DNA of 21,661 nucleotides from a virus: positions 1 through 21,661 of the IMG/VR virus record IMGVR_UViG_3300015171_000038; one strand, written 5' to 3'. Below the pieces are notes generated by a model, which was given only the letters and a program-made list of their open reading frames with translations, ran no database searches and was not told the DNA's origin. Below are positions 12,069 to 19,546 of this stretch, piece by piece (within the stretch, counting starts at the first letter, position 1; every line of letters begins with the position of its first letter). The translations under genes were made by a program, and so were the position numbers.

Positions 12069-13949
12069 ATGGCATCCAAGAAGACGGCTGCGGCGCCGCG
12101 TAAGCGCGGGGTTAAGAACGTCGCGGGTCCGACGAGTAATGGCCTGGGCTCCTGTGTGCAGCCGAGTGTCGGGATCGGCGGCGGCATTAACCCGATCGGC
12201 TTCCCTGGCAACCAGGGGTCGCCCTGGACCGAGCAGGTGTCAAACACCGACACGCTCTTTAAGAACCTGCGCTGGTACCTGGTCTCGAACGACCGCCGGA
12301 TGTTGTCTGAGGCTTACGTCGAGCTGGGCCTTGTGCAGACGGTCTGCGACGTTCCGGTCGACGATGCCCTGCGCGGCGGGGTTGAGATTAAGTCGAAGCA
12401 GATGGACGAGGGCCAGATCGAGGAGCTCTTGGGGTCGCTCGACCGTGACGACGATCTAACGACGGCGGGCACGGCGGCGAAGTGGAACCGTCTTTACGGC
12501 GGCGCGGGCCTTATAGTCCTCACGGATCAGGACCCGGCTGAGCCGATCAATGTCGAGGCGATCAACAAGGACACGCCCCTAGAGTTTCGCGCCGCGGATA
12601 TGTGGGAGCTCTTTTGTGACAAGCAGAACACGGAGGGCTACGACCCTGCTATCCAGACGCAAAACTTCGAATATTACAACTACTACGGCGAGCAGGTCCA
12701 CAAGTCGCGAGTCATGCGGCTTAAGGGCCTTACGGCGCCTAGCTTTATCCGTCCTCGTCTGCGCGGTTGGGGTTTCTCTGTTGTTGAGATTCTTGTTCGG
12801 TCTATTAACCAGTATCTCAAGGCTACCGACCTGGGGTTCGAGATCTTGGACGAGTTCAAGATCGACGTCTATAAGATCAAAAACCTAACCGAGACGTTGA
12901 TGTCGCCACTCGGTGACCAGCAGGTCATGAAGCGCATCCAGCTCGGCAACCTGCAGAAGAACTACCAGCACGCGCTCGTCATGGATTCTGAAGACGACTG
13001 GGACCACAAGCAGTTGTCGTTCGCCGGCCTGGCCGAGACGATGGCTGGTATTCGCATGCAGGTTGCGAGCGACATGCGCATGCCGCTAACCAAGCTGTTC
13101 GGCATCTCGGCCGCTGGCTTTAACTCGGGCGAGGATGATCTTGAAGTCTACAACGCCATGGTGGAAAGTCAGGTACGTAACAAGCTTAAGTACGACATCC
13201 TGCGGATCTGCGAGATCAAGTGCCAGAAGCTCTTTGGCTTCATTCCTGACGACCTTACTCTCAAGTTTAAGCCGCTGCGCGTTCTGTCTGCCAAGGAGGA
13301 AGAGGACGTTAAGACGCAGAAGTTTGCGCGTCTTATTCAGGCCAAGCAGGCCGGAGAGTTGACTACCATAGAGTTTCGCGACGCGTGCAACAAGGGCAAC
13401 CTGTTCGACGTGTCGCTCGACACGTCCGAGGACTTGCTTAACCCGGACGACCACGAGATTGGTGACGTCGTCGAGGAGGGTGCCAATGATCCTAAAAACC
13501 CTAAGGACATTGACGATCCAGGCGCTGATCGGCTTGATACGCGCAAGAGCCGGGCTACGGAAGTTGGTGGCGCAGGCAAGGCTCCTAAGTCGCCAGCCCC
13601 TCGGAGCGCGAGCGCGCCGGAAGCTAAGGCGTCGGCAACACCTAAAGATCGTGAAAGAACACGAAACGAAGGGCGACTGGCCGGCGTAAAGCCCTACACG
13701 CAGCGCCAGCGCATCGACCGCGTGCTGGCTAACTCGATCGAGTACGACAAGGCGGCCTACGCGGCCGACGGCGGCGACAGCTGGATCGACCCGGCGCGTC
13801 TAAGGATGCTGGTCGAGCTGAGTACGAAAGACTCGCCCGACAACGGGCCGATTTGGGAGAAGGCGAAACAGGCGTCCGAGGGAGCGTTCGGCGAGATTCG
13901 TTGGCCTTTCGTGGCCTGGTTTTATCAAAAGCACGGGGGCAAGTTTTAA
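12069..13949 (+). CDS. Portal protein, DUF1073-type (626 aa)
   Basis: It forms the dodecameric DNA gateway at one head vertex. The core (about 60-450) matches the DUF1073 portal pattern: NLRWYLVSNDRRMLSEAYVELGLVQTVCDVPVDDALRGG near the start, a KWNRLYGGAGLIVL strand, and a segment ending MRMPLTKLFGISAAGFNSGEDDLEVY. Beyond residue 450 is an unusual extension: an acidic linker, an Ala/Ser/Pro/Lys-rich stretch (about 490-530), and a compact C-terminal domain of about 90 residues with WPFVAWFYQKHGGKF at the end. The ribosome binding site is AGAGGGG, about 9 bases before ATG 12069. Database names for this family sometimes mention Acb1, but no H-x-T/S pair is visible here. Confidence 0.88.
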   Translation: MASKKTAAAPRKRGVKNVAGPTSNGLGSCVQPSVGIGGGINPIGFPGNQGSPWTEQVSNTDTLFKNLRWYLVSNDRRMLSEAYVELGLVQTVCDVPVDDALRGGVEIKSKQMDEGQIEELLGSLDRDDDLTTAGTAAKWNRLYGGAGLIVLTDQDPAEPINVEAINKDTPLEFRAADMWELFCDKQNTEGYDPAIQTQNFEYYNYYGEQVHKSRVMRLKGLTAPSFIRPRLRGWGFSVVEILVRSINQYLKATDLGFEILDEFKIDVYKIKNLTETLMSPLGDQQVMKRIQLGNLQKNYQHALVMDSEDDWDHKQLSFAGLAETMAGIRMQVASDMRMPLTKLFGISAAGFNSGEDDLEVYNAMVESQVRNKLKYDILRICEIKCQKLFGFIPDDLTLKFKPLRVLSAKEEEDVKTQKFARLIQAKQAGELTTIEFRDACNKGNLFDVSLDTSEDLLNPDDHEIGDVVEEGANDPKNPKDIDDPGADRLDTRKSRATEVGGAGKAPKSPAPRSASAPEAKASATPKDRERTRNEGRLAGVKPYTQRQRIDRVLANSIEYDKAAYAADGGDSWIDPARLRMLVELSTKDSPDNGPIWEKAKQASEGAFGEIRWPFVAWFYQKHGGKF

Positions 13950-14356
13950 TGGAAGTCATCTATTGGTCTCCGGGCATGACGCTCGAAGCGGTCGAACGCC
14001 AGATGATCAAGAAGGCATATGCGCACTTCCGCGAGAACCGGACGGCGACAGCCGCGGCGCTCGGCATCTCGGTGCGGACGCTTTACGACAAGCTGGAGCA
14101 GTACGAGGCCGATGACCGCGAACAGGAGGCAGCGAGTGAGCGACGGAGACAAGAAAGAGAAGAGTTCCTTAGCCGTTCCCGCGGTCATTCGGCGCTCGGG
14201 TCAGCGCACGGCCATCCGGCCGAGGCCGGGTTATACATGGAACCCACTCAGAACGCTGCCGCGCAACAACGCGTGTCCGTGCCGGAGCGGCAAGAAGTTC
14301 AAGGCGTGTTGCCTGAACAGCCTGGCGCCGGTCGTAACCGAAGAGGACGCGGCTAA
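13949..14356 (+). CDS. Fis-type helix-turn-helix protein (135 aa)
   Basis: ATG 13949 overlaps the portal stop by one base (TAATG). Residues 10-50 (MTLEAVERQMIKKAYAHFRENRTATAAALGISVRTLYDKLEQYE) match the HTH_8/Fis DNA-binding domain seen at the C-terminus of sigma-54 activators and in Fis. After residue 60 the chain becomes a disordered, Arg/Gln/Gly-rich tail that is encoded over the start of another gene in a different frame (14136-14356). The conserved part ends before that overlap. It may regulate late genes or be a DNA-binding factor; context alone does not say. Confidence 0.72.
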   Translation: MEVIYWSPGMTLEAVERQMIKKAYAHFRENRTATAAALGISVRTLYDKLEQYEADDREQEAASERRRQEREEFLSRSRGHSALGSAHGHPAEAGLYMEPTQNAAAQQRVSVPERQEVQGVLPEQPGAGRNRRGRG

Positions 14357-14480
14357 CATTCGCGTGCAGATGGCCAAGCCTGACCTCGTCTTTATGACCA
14401 AGGACAACCAGTCGCAGGTCGAGGCGGCGGCGCGCCAGCTATTCGACTCGGAGCCGGCTGATGCAAAAACGACCCATTGA
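14136..14480 (+). CDS. SEC-C motif zinc-binding protein (114 aa)
   Basis: GTG 14136 has a perfect AGGAGG 6 bases upstream. The protein carries NNACPCRSGKKFKACC with C47, C49, C58 and C59, the canonical SEC-C metal-binding motif known from the C-terminus of SecA and many small proteins. The first 40 residues are basic and the last 50 acidic and helical. It overlaps the Fis-like gene by 221 bases in another frame and the next head gene by 20 bases. The SEC-C motif is known to bind zinc; its role in this phage is unknown. Confidence 0.82.
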   Translation: MSDGDKKEKSSLAVPAVIRRSGQRTAIRPRPGYTWNPLRTLPRNNACPCRSGKKFKACCLNSLAPVVTEEDAANIRVQMAKPDLVFMTKDNQSQVEAAARQLFDSEPADAKTTH

Positions 14481-15447
14481 GCTGGCGCCTATTAAAGAGA
14501 CGACCGCCGACTACGAGCGCGTCGAGGCGCTTATCAAGCGCGTGTTCCGAGACGTTCTTTATCGGCCCTTACTGCGTGAGCTATCTCTGCCGGGACGGAC
14601 ACTCGCCAACAGTGACAGTGCTCTACTTGATGCCGTTGCCTCGGGACGAGTTACCCATAGCCGAGGAAAGTTCACCGGCAAGTTCTCGGCCGCTGTCTCG
14701 CGGGAGCTGAAACAACTAGGCGCCAAGTGGGACGCGAAGAGTGCGTCGTGGAGTTTGCCGCTGGCCGACTTGCCGCCGGCGATGCGCTCGGCGATCAATA
14801 TTAGCGCCGGCCGGTTTGCTGAGCGGTTGGCCGATATTGACAAGCGCCTGGCGGCCGTGCTGCCCGAGCAATTGGCCGAGCACGTCCGCGTCGCCGACAT
14901 GTTTGACTCGGCCCTGTGGAAGGTCGAGCGGGACATTCAGAAGACGCTCAAGAACATAACCGTAGCGCCGCAGCTAACGCCCGAGCGCCGTCGCCGCATT
15001 GCCGACGAGTGGCAGAACAACATGGATCTTTGGATCAAAGACTTCACCGAGAAGGAGATTGTGCGGCTCAGAAAGAACGTGCAGTCGGCAATTTTTGCCG
15101 GCAATCGGCACGAATCTCTCGTTAGGTCGATTCAAGATTCTTACGGAGTAACGGCGAGCAAAGCTAAGTTCTTAGCGCGGCAAGAGACGTCGCTGCTCAT
15201 GACAAAGTTCAAGGAAACGCGTTACACTGACAGTGGAGTCAACGAATACAAGTGGCGTTGCGTAGTCGGTTCGCCGGCGCATCCAGTACGGCCATCGCAC
15301 AAGGTGCTTGACGGTACGGTGCATCGGTGGGACGCTCCTCCTATCACTACTCCACCAGGTGAACCTCCTCGGCGCAATAATCCCGGCCAAGACTATAACT
15401 GCCGTTGTTCTGCGATCCCGATTGTCAGGTTTAAGGAGACAAGCTAG
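14461..15447 (+). CDS. Head morphogenesis protein, Mu gpF/SPP1 gp7-like (328 aa)
   Basis: ATG 14461 has GGAG about 7 bases upstream. The C-terminal 120 residues show the Mu F-like pattern: SKAKFLARQETSLLMTKFKE, then NEYKWRCVVGSPAHPVRPSH, VLDGTVHRWDAPP and the closing NNPGQDYNCRCSAIPI with the Cys-x-Cys near the end. These proteins are minor head components, often ejected with DNA, that bind the portal. The N-terminal 200 residues are helical and less conserved. It follows the portal region, the expected position. Confidence 0.9.
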   Translation: MQKRPIELAPIKETTADYERVEALIKRVFRDVLYRPLLRELSLPGRTLANSDSALLDAVASGRVTHSRGKFTGKFSAAVSRELKQLGAKWDAKSASWSLPLADLPPAMRSAINISAGRFAERLADIDKRLAAVLPEQLAEHVRVADMFDSALWKVERDIQKTLKNITVAPQLTPERRRRIADEWQNNMDLWIKDFTEKEIVRLRKNVQSAIFAGNRHESLVRSIQDSYGVTASKAKFLARQETSLLMTKFKETRYTDSGVNEYKWRCVVGSPAHPVRPSHKVLDGTVHRWDAPPITTPPGEPPRRNNPGQDYNCRCSAIPIVRFKETS

Positions 15448-15448
15448 C

Positions 15449-15523
15449 ATGAATCACGCGGCTACTTACTTCTTCGCACTGTTGGCGCTGAGTTCACTCG
15501 GCGCCAATTTTTCGTGCCTATGA
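15449..15523 (+). CDS. 24-aa hydrophobic peptide coupled to the protease/scaffold gene
   Basis: ATG 15449 has AAGGAG about 10 bases upstream and reads MNHAATYFFALLALSSLGANFSCL before TGA 15521. The stop overlaps the ATG of the next gene as ATGA. The peptide is hydrophobic and ends in a Cys. It may act as a coupling leader for the next gene rather than as a functional protein, or be a tiny membrane peptide. Confidence 0.5.
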   Translation: MNHAATYFFALLALSSLGANFSCL

Positions 15524-16665
15524 TCAGGAACGCCGCCGGCAAGGGCACAGTCTGGTATGGAATGCACTTCTACCCAGGGGTCGCCGAGTACCAGGAGACG
15601 GACAAAGAGCCGTACCGCGTGTTCCTTAACGAGGACACCATTCGGCGCATGGACCCTACCTTCGCCGGGCGTCCTGTCTTCGTCATGCACGTCGATGACG
15701 TCGAGCCGGACATCGATGTGCTTAAGGCCGAGGCCGATGGCTGGGTCGTCGAGAGTTTCTATAACGAGGCCGACGGCAAGCACTGGGTCAAGTTCATTAC
15801 CGTCAGCGAGCGCGCCGACCGCGCGATCAAGAACGGTATGCGTCTGTCTAACTCGTACTTCCCCCAGAAGTTCGCCTCGGGCGGCGTCTGGAACGGCGTC
15901 AGCTACACGAAGCAGATCACCGACGGCGAGTACGAGCACTTGGCGATCGTGCCGAACCCTCGTTATGATGAATCCAAGATCATGTCGCCCGACGAATTCA
16001 AGAAGTACAACGAAGACAAGCTTGTCGAGTTGAAACGTTTATCTAATAGCGAGGAGCGCAAACCTATGAAGTTGAGCCTATTTAAGCGCACCAAGGTCGA
16101 CAACACCGTTGACCTAGAGACTATGTCCGTCGTCTTGCCGAAGTCCGGCAAGGAGATGACGTTGACGCAGCTCGTCAACGACGCCGACTCGGCGCACGAC
16201 AAAGAGAACCCGGCCTACGGGATGGCGCACCCCGACCACATGGTCGACATGGGCGACGGCAAGAAGATGGCCGTCAAGGACATGTGCAACGCCTACAAGG
16301 CCATGCACGAGGAGCTTGAGTCCATGAAGGCCAAGCACAAGGAAGGCGAGGCCGAGGAGAAGCACGACGACGCCACTGAGCATGAGGGCGAGGTCGAGAA
16401 GAAAGAAGAGAAGGTCGAGGTCGAAGGCGACGACAAAGCCAAGGACAACGAAGAATCTGGCGACGACAAAGACGCCAAGAAGAAGGCCCTTGAGCTCGCC
16501 GAGCACGAGGACAAAGAGATCGAAGCGGCCAAGAAGAAAAACGCGAAAGAGAAGGCCGACCGTCTGCGTAACGCTGCCGACAAGGCAGTCGATGCAGCGC
16601 GCGTCATCGAGCTCTCCGAAGACCGCGTCGTACGCGGCAAGACGCGTTACGGTTCCGGTAAATAA
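15520..16665 (+). CDS. Capsid maturation protease/scaffold, DUF2213-like (381 aa)
   Basis: ATG 15520 overlaps the 24-aa ORF stop; a GTG at 15514 is an alternative. Residues 1-165 match the DUF2213 pattern (VWYGMHFYPGVAEYQ, FAGRPVFVMHVDD, VKFITVSERADRAIKNGMRLSNSYFP, YEHLAIVPNPRYDESKI), a family of predicted prohead proteases. From residue 183 on it becomes a scaffold-like protein: a PAYGMAHPDHMVDMGDGKK segment, then about 100 residues dominated by Lys, Glu and Asp that should form long helices. A protease joined to a scaffold in one frame is the plan of lambda C/Nu3. The catalytic residues were not assigned. Confidence 0.82.
   Translation: MIRNAAGKGTVWYGMHFYPGVAEYQETDKEPYRVFLNEDTIRRMDPTFAGRPVFVMHVDDVEPDIDVLKAEADGWVVESFYNEADGKHWVKFITVSERADRAIKNGMRLSNSYFPQKFASGGVWNGVSYTKQITDGEYEHLAIVPNPRYDESKIMSPDEFKKYNEDKLVELKRLSNSEERKPMKLSLFKRTKVDNTVDLETMSVVLPKSGKEMTLTQLVNDADSAHDKENPAYGMAHPDHMVDMGDGKKMAVKDMCNAYKAMHEELESMKAKHKEGEAEEKHDDATEHEGEVEKKEEKVEVEGDDKAKDNEESGDDKDAKKKALELAEHEDKEIEAAKKKNAKEKADRLRNAADKAVDAARVIELSEDRVVRGKTRYGSGK
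16066..16665 (+). CDS. Internal in-frame product: scaffold protein (199 aa)
   Basis: ATG 16066 (MKLSLFKRTKVDN...) is in frame with the larger gene, at its residue 183. It is preceded by GAGGAG at 16051-16056, a 9-base gap, a better ribosome binding site than many true starts here. It falls exactly at the boundary between the protease-like part and the charged scaffold part. Separate synthesis of extra scaffold from an internal start is established for lambda Nu3 and similar systems. That it happens here is inference. Confidence 0.6.
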   Translation: MKLSLFKRTKVDNTVDLETMSVVLPKSGKEMTLTQLVNDADSAHDKENPAYGMAHPDHMVDMGDGKKMAVKDMCNAYKAMHEELESMKAKHKEGEAEEKHDDATEHEGEVEKKEEKVEVEGDDKAKDNEESGDDKDAKKKALELAEHEDKEIEAAKKKNAKEKADRLRNAADKAVDAARVIELSEDRVVRGKTRYGSGK

Positions 16666-16667
16666 CC

Positions 16668-16687
16668 GCCTGCGAGCAGGCTATTTT
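16668..16687 (+). terminator. Hairpin with T run between scaffold and decoration genes
   Basis: GCCTG-CGAG-CAGGC folds into a 5-bp GC-rich stem with a tetraloop and is followed by TATTTTT. It starts 2 bases after the scaffold stop. It looks like a weak intrinsic terminator or an mRNA processing/stability hairpin ahead of the highly expressed decoration and capsid genes. Confidence 0.65.
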
Positions 16688-16702
16688 TGAAAGGAAAAAA
16701 TC

Positions 16703-17461
16703 ATGGTTGTTGCAGCAGGCGCCCTAACTCTGGTTTCGGTAAGCTCTACTACGGTCAATGCCACGTCGGCAGTGGCTACTGGCGGCACCGGACCGTACAC
16801 TTACCAGTGGTACCGCTCCACCACGTCGGGCTTTAGCCCTGGCGGCGGTAGCCTTATCTCTGGCGCGACGTCCCTGACGCTCGCCGACACGGGTCTTATC
16901 CCTAACACGACCTACTACTACAAGGTTGTAGCGACCGACAGCTTGGCTGCCACGGGCACCTCTTCTCAGCTGACGGCTGTGACGTCGGTCCCGGTCCAAA
17001 GCCCCAACCAGTTTGCTCAGTCAGCCTTCCTCGGCATGATCGACCTGCGCTTCCCGCTGAACAGCGTCTCGGTGCTGGTCGACGTGAGCCAGGCCACTGC
17101 TCTCTACGCTGGCTCGGCCGTCAAGATGGTCGACAGCGCCGACGGCGTGCCGAAGGTCGTGGGCTGCGCCGCAAACAGCGACGAAGTCCTGGGCTTCATC
17201 AACTTCGACATCAAGACCGTGCAGTTCCTCGCGGGCGCACCGGCCGAGATTTCGATGTCCGGCAACGTCATGTACCTCTATGCGACCACGGCGATTGCTC
17301 GCGGCGCGCAGGTACAGCTTGACCTTTCGACCAATGGCGGCGTCGCCGCGGTTGTCGGTGCGAGCGGTGCGGACATCGTCGGCTGGGCTTACGACAAAGC
17401 GTCGGCAGCTGGCGCCTTGATTCGCGTGTACATCAAAACTCCTAGCTTCCTGAAAGCCTAA
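16703..17461 (+). CDS. Head decoration/cement protein with N-terminal Ig/Fn3-like domain (252 aa)
   Basis: ATG 16703 has AAAGGAA nearby. Residues about 5-95 have the Ser/Thr/Gly-rich beta pattern of an immunoglobulin or fibronectin III-like surface domain: GTGPYTYQWYRSTTSGFSPGGG, then LTLADTGLIPNTTYYYKVVATDS. Residues 100-252 (NQFAQSAFLGMIDLRFPLNS... to VGWAYDKASAAGALIRVYIKTPSFLKA) resemble capsid cement proteins, which sit just before the major capsid gene, as here. Ig-like domains on phage heads are known to give weak binding to surface sugars or mucins; that role is inferred. Confidence 0.8.
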   Translation: MVVAAGALTLVSVSSTTVNATSAVATGGTGPYTYQWYRSTTSGFSPGGGSLISGATSLTLADTGLIPNTTYYYKVVATDSLAATGTSSQLTAVTSVPVQSPNQFAQSAFLGMIDLRFPLNSVSVLVDVSQATALYAGSAVKMVDSADGVPKVVGCAANSDEVLGFINFDIKTVQFLAGAPAEISMSGNVMYLYATTAIARGAQVQLDLSTNGGVAAVVGASGADIVGWAYDKASAAGALIRVYIKTPSFLKA

Positions 17462-17492
17462 CCAACACACACTTTGAAAGGGGATTGACCAT

Positions 17493-18530
17493 ATGCATAT
17501 TCTGAACTCCGCAGGCAAGCCGATCGTGCTAACCGCGCGCGAAGACCGTATCGCGAACGTCCTTCAGCGCCAGGTTAACGCCCTCGGTTACGAGGTCAGC
17601 ATCACGACGCTGACCACGATCATGAAGAAGATCACCGAGCAGAAGTTTTTCGAAACCCCGCCGGCCGACTACTTGCCGGTTCGTGTGGGCGAAGGCGCTT
17701 GGTCCAGCAACCTGACGACCTATCGGTCGTTCAGCCTGGCGGACGAATTTGAGACAGGTATGGTGAATACGGGCGGCCAGAATAGCCGCTTGGCGACCGC
17801 CGACGCAGGCGTCGACGCGCTCAACATCAAGGTCTACAACTGGGCCAAGTCGATTGGCTGGTCGATCATGGACCTTGAGATTGCCGCGAAGTCCGGCAAC
17901 TGGGACCTGGTCACTGCCAAGGAGCGCTCGCGTAAGAAGGACTGGGACCTAGGCATCCAGCGGATCGCCTTCCTCGGCGCGCGTGGCCAGAACGGCACAA
18001 GCGGCACTTGCCTCGGCTTGCTCAATCAGGTCGGCGTGACCGTGAACACCACGGTTATCACCCAGGCCATCAGCAGCATGACCCCGGCGCAGCTCAAGGT
18101 CTTCGTTCAGCAGGTCGTCGAGGCCTACCGTTCGAACTGCCAGCGCACCGCGTGGCCGACCCACTTCAGCATTCCAGAGTCCGACTACAACGGACTGGCG
18201 TCGCAGGCGTCGCCGGACTTCCCGATCAAGTCCACCTTGGAACTGCTCGAGGAGGCGTTTAAGCTTATCTGCCGCGACAAGAACTTTAAGATCTTGCCGC
18301 TCGCCTATGCGGACGCTGCTTACCACGCCGACGTGCCGGCGATCGCTGGCAAGCAGGTTTACACCTTGTCGCGTTACGACGAAGAGTCCATTCGCATGGA
18401 CATTCCGGTCGACTACACGAACACGTTGGCGAACAGCATCGACAATTTTAGCTTCCAAAATGTCGGTTTCGGCCAACTAACCGGTGTTCTTGCATACAGG
18501 CCTCTGGAATTACTGTACTTTACTTATTAA
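17493..18530 (+). CDS. Major capsid protein, DUF2184-type (345 aa)
   Basis: ATG 17493 has AAGGGG 9 bases upstream. The protein matches the DUF2184 major capsid pattern: an N-arm (ITTLTTIMKKITEQKFFETPPADYLPVRVGEGAWSSNLTTY), VYNWAKSIGWSIMDLEIAAKSGNWDLVTAKERSRKKDWDLGIQRIAFLG, and a C-terminal section ending GVLAYRPLELLYFTY. It should build the HK97-fold head shell. Length and position, after decoration and before connector genes, agree. A strong hairpin follows, so the transcript can end here. Confidence 0.9.
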   Translation: MHILNSAGKPIVLTAREDRIANVLQRQVNALGYEVSITTLTTIMKKITEQKFFETPPADYLPVRVGEGAWSSNLTTYRSFSLADEFETGMVNTGGQNSRLATADAGVDALNIKVYNWAKSIGWSIMDLEIAAKSGNWDLVTAKERSRKKDWDLGIQRIAFLGARGQNGTSGTCLGLLNQVGVTVNTTVITQAISSMTPAQLKVFVQQVVEAYRSNCQRTAWPTHFSIPESDYNGLASQASPDFPIKSTLELLEEAFKLICRDKNFKILPLAYADAAYHADVPAIAGKQVYTLSRYDEESIRMDIPVDYTNTLANSIDNFSFQNVGFGQLTGVLAYRPLELLYFTY

Positions 18531-18545
18531 TTGTCACTGTTAATT

Positions 18546-18595
18546 AGCCTCCCTTTCGGATAGGTTATTCAAACCAACGAAAGGGAGGCTTTAAT
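18546..18595 (+). terminator. Strong hairpin terminator after the major capsid gene
   Basis: AGCCTCCCTTTCG (18546-18558) pairs perfectly over 13 bp with CGAAAGGGAGGCT (18578-18590). The loop contains a further GGTT/AACC pairing. TTAAT follows, so the T tract is short, and the hairpin may be partly leaky or bidirectional. It separates the capsid gene from the inserted endonuclease gene. Confidence 0.82.
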
Positions 18596-18597
18596 CC

Positions 18598-19146
18598 ATG
18601 AAGACGTGTTGCCGTTTTAAAAATCAAACTTGTGCGTCGCAAGTTAATCCACAGCCACTAGATAATTTCTCGAAAGATGCGAAGCGTAAAGATGGATTAA
18701 CTCCGCACTGCAAAAGTTGTTTGAAAGTTTACAGGGACGTAAACAAAGAACAACGTCAAGCGACCATAAAGAGATGGCGAGCAGAAAACCCGGATAAAAT
18801 GAAATTTTACCGGGCGAGAAAGAGTAAAGAAATCCAGGAAAAAACGAAGCAGTGGCGATTAAAAAACAGACTGATAAGAACCTACGGAATCTCTAACGAC
18901 GAATGGCAAGCAATGTTCGTCGCGCAAGGCGGCACGTGTTTAATATGCGATACACACGCGAAAGACTTGAAGAGAGGACTAGCGGTCGACCATTGCCACG
19001 ACTCCGGCAAGGTGCGCGGTCTCCTCTGCCACATGTGCAATCAGGCCATCAGATTGTTCAAGGAAAGCGTGCCGCGTCTGCAGAAGGCCATCGCCTATTT
19101 GGGGTCGCATGATGGCTTACAACAACCCATCGGTAACCGACTTTAA
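18598..19146 (+). CDS. Endonuclease VII-like HNH nuclease (182 aa)
   Basis: The C-terminal half matches the recombination endonuclease VII family: YGISNDEWQAMFVAQGGTCLIC (C114, C117), then AVDHCHDSGKVRGLLCHMCN with D131-H132, H134, C144 and C147, and an AIAYLG-type ending. The four cysteines bind zinc and the DHCHD holds the catalytic centre. The N-terminus has further Cys pairs (C38, C41) and a very basic helix that should bind DNA. It could resolve branched DNA before packaging or be a homing endonuclease. The first 360 bases are clearly AT-richer than the flanks. Its 3' end overlaps the next gene by 35 bases. Confidence 0.9.
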   Translation: MKTCCRFKNQTCASQVNPQPLDNFSKDAKRKDGLTPHCKSCLKVYRDVNKEQRQATIKRWRAENPDKMKFYRARKSKEIQEKTKQWRLKNRLIRTYGISNDEWQAMFVAQGGTCLICDTHAKDLKRGLAVDHCHDSGKVRGLLCHMCNQAIRLFKESVPRLQKAIAYLGSHDGLQQPIGNRL

Positions 19147-19546
19147 AGCGTTTTTCACGCGTGATTTCCCGTATGGAACTGACCCTAACGTAGCCGTGCT
19201 CGATGCCGACATCGCCAAGGCGATGACGTTCGCGAACATGAACATAAACCCTGCGTTGTTTGCAGACCAGGGCTCTTACAACAACGGCTACCTGCTCCTG
19301 TCGGCGCACTACTTGGTGACGAACCTGCGCTCTAGTTCGCAGGGTATCAACGGGCAGTTCAACTTCCTGCAGGCGGGCAAGGGCGTAGGCTCGGCGAACG
19401 AGTCGTTCGCGATCCCGCAGCGCATACTCGACCACCCGTACTGGTCGATGCTGTCGAAGACGAACTACGGCGCCGAGTACCTGCAGCTGCTTTTGCCACT
19501 GCTCGCGGGCCAGGTCTATACGGTCTTCGGGAGGACTCACGCGTGA
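19112..19546 (+). CDS. Head-tail connector/adaptor protein, DUF4054-like (144 aa)
   Basis: Two ATGs lie at 19109 and 19112; I choose 19112 because GGGG lies 7 bases upstream of it and 4 from the other. The N-terminal SVTDFKAFFTRDFPYG, a middle helix pair with SYNNGYLLLSAHYLV, and the C-terminal TNYGAEYLQLLLPLLAGQVYTV match the DUF4054 pattern, a small helical adaptor that sits under the portal. It follows the capsid gene, apart from the inserted nuclease. It overlaps the next gene start by 4 bases (GTGA). Confidence 0.82.
   Translation: MAYNNPSVTDFKAFFTRDFPYGTDPNVAVLDADIAKAMTFANMNINPALFADQGSYNNGYLLLSAHYLVTNLRSSSQGINGQFNFLQAGKGVGSANESFAIPQRILDHPYWSMLSKTNYGAEYLQLLLPLLAGQVYTVFGRTHA

Noticed and set aside
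12069-13949. Portal as an anti-CBASS Acb1 nuclease
   Set aside because: Related families carry that name in databases, but the portal core is clear and no pair of H-x-T/S catalytic motifs is visible.
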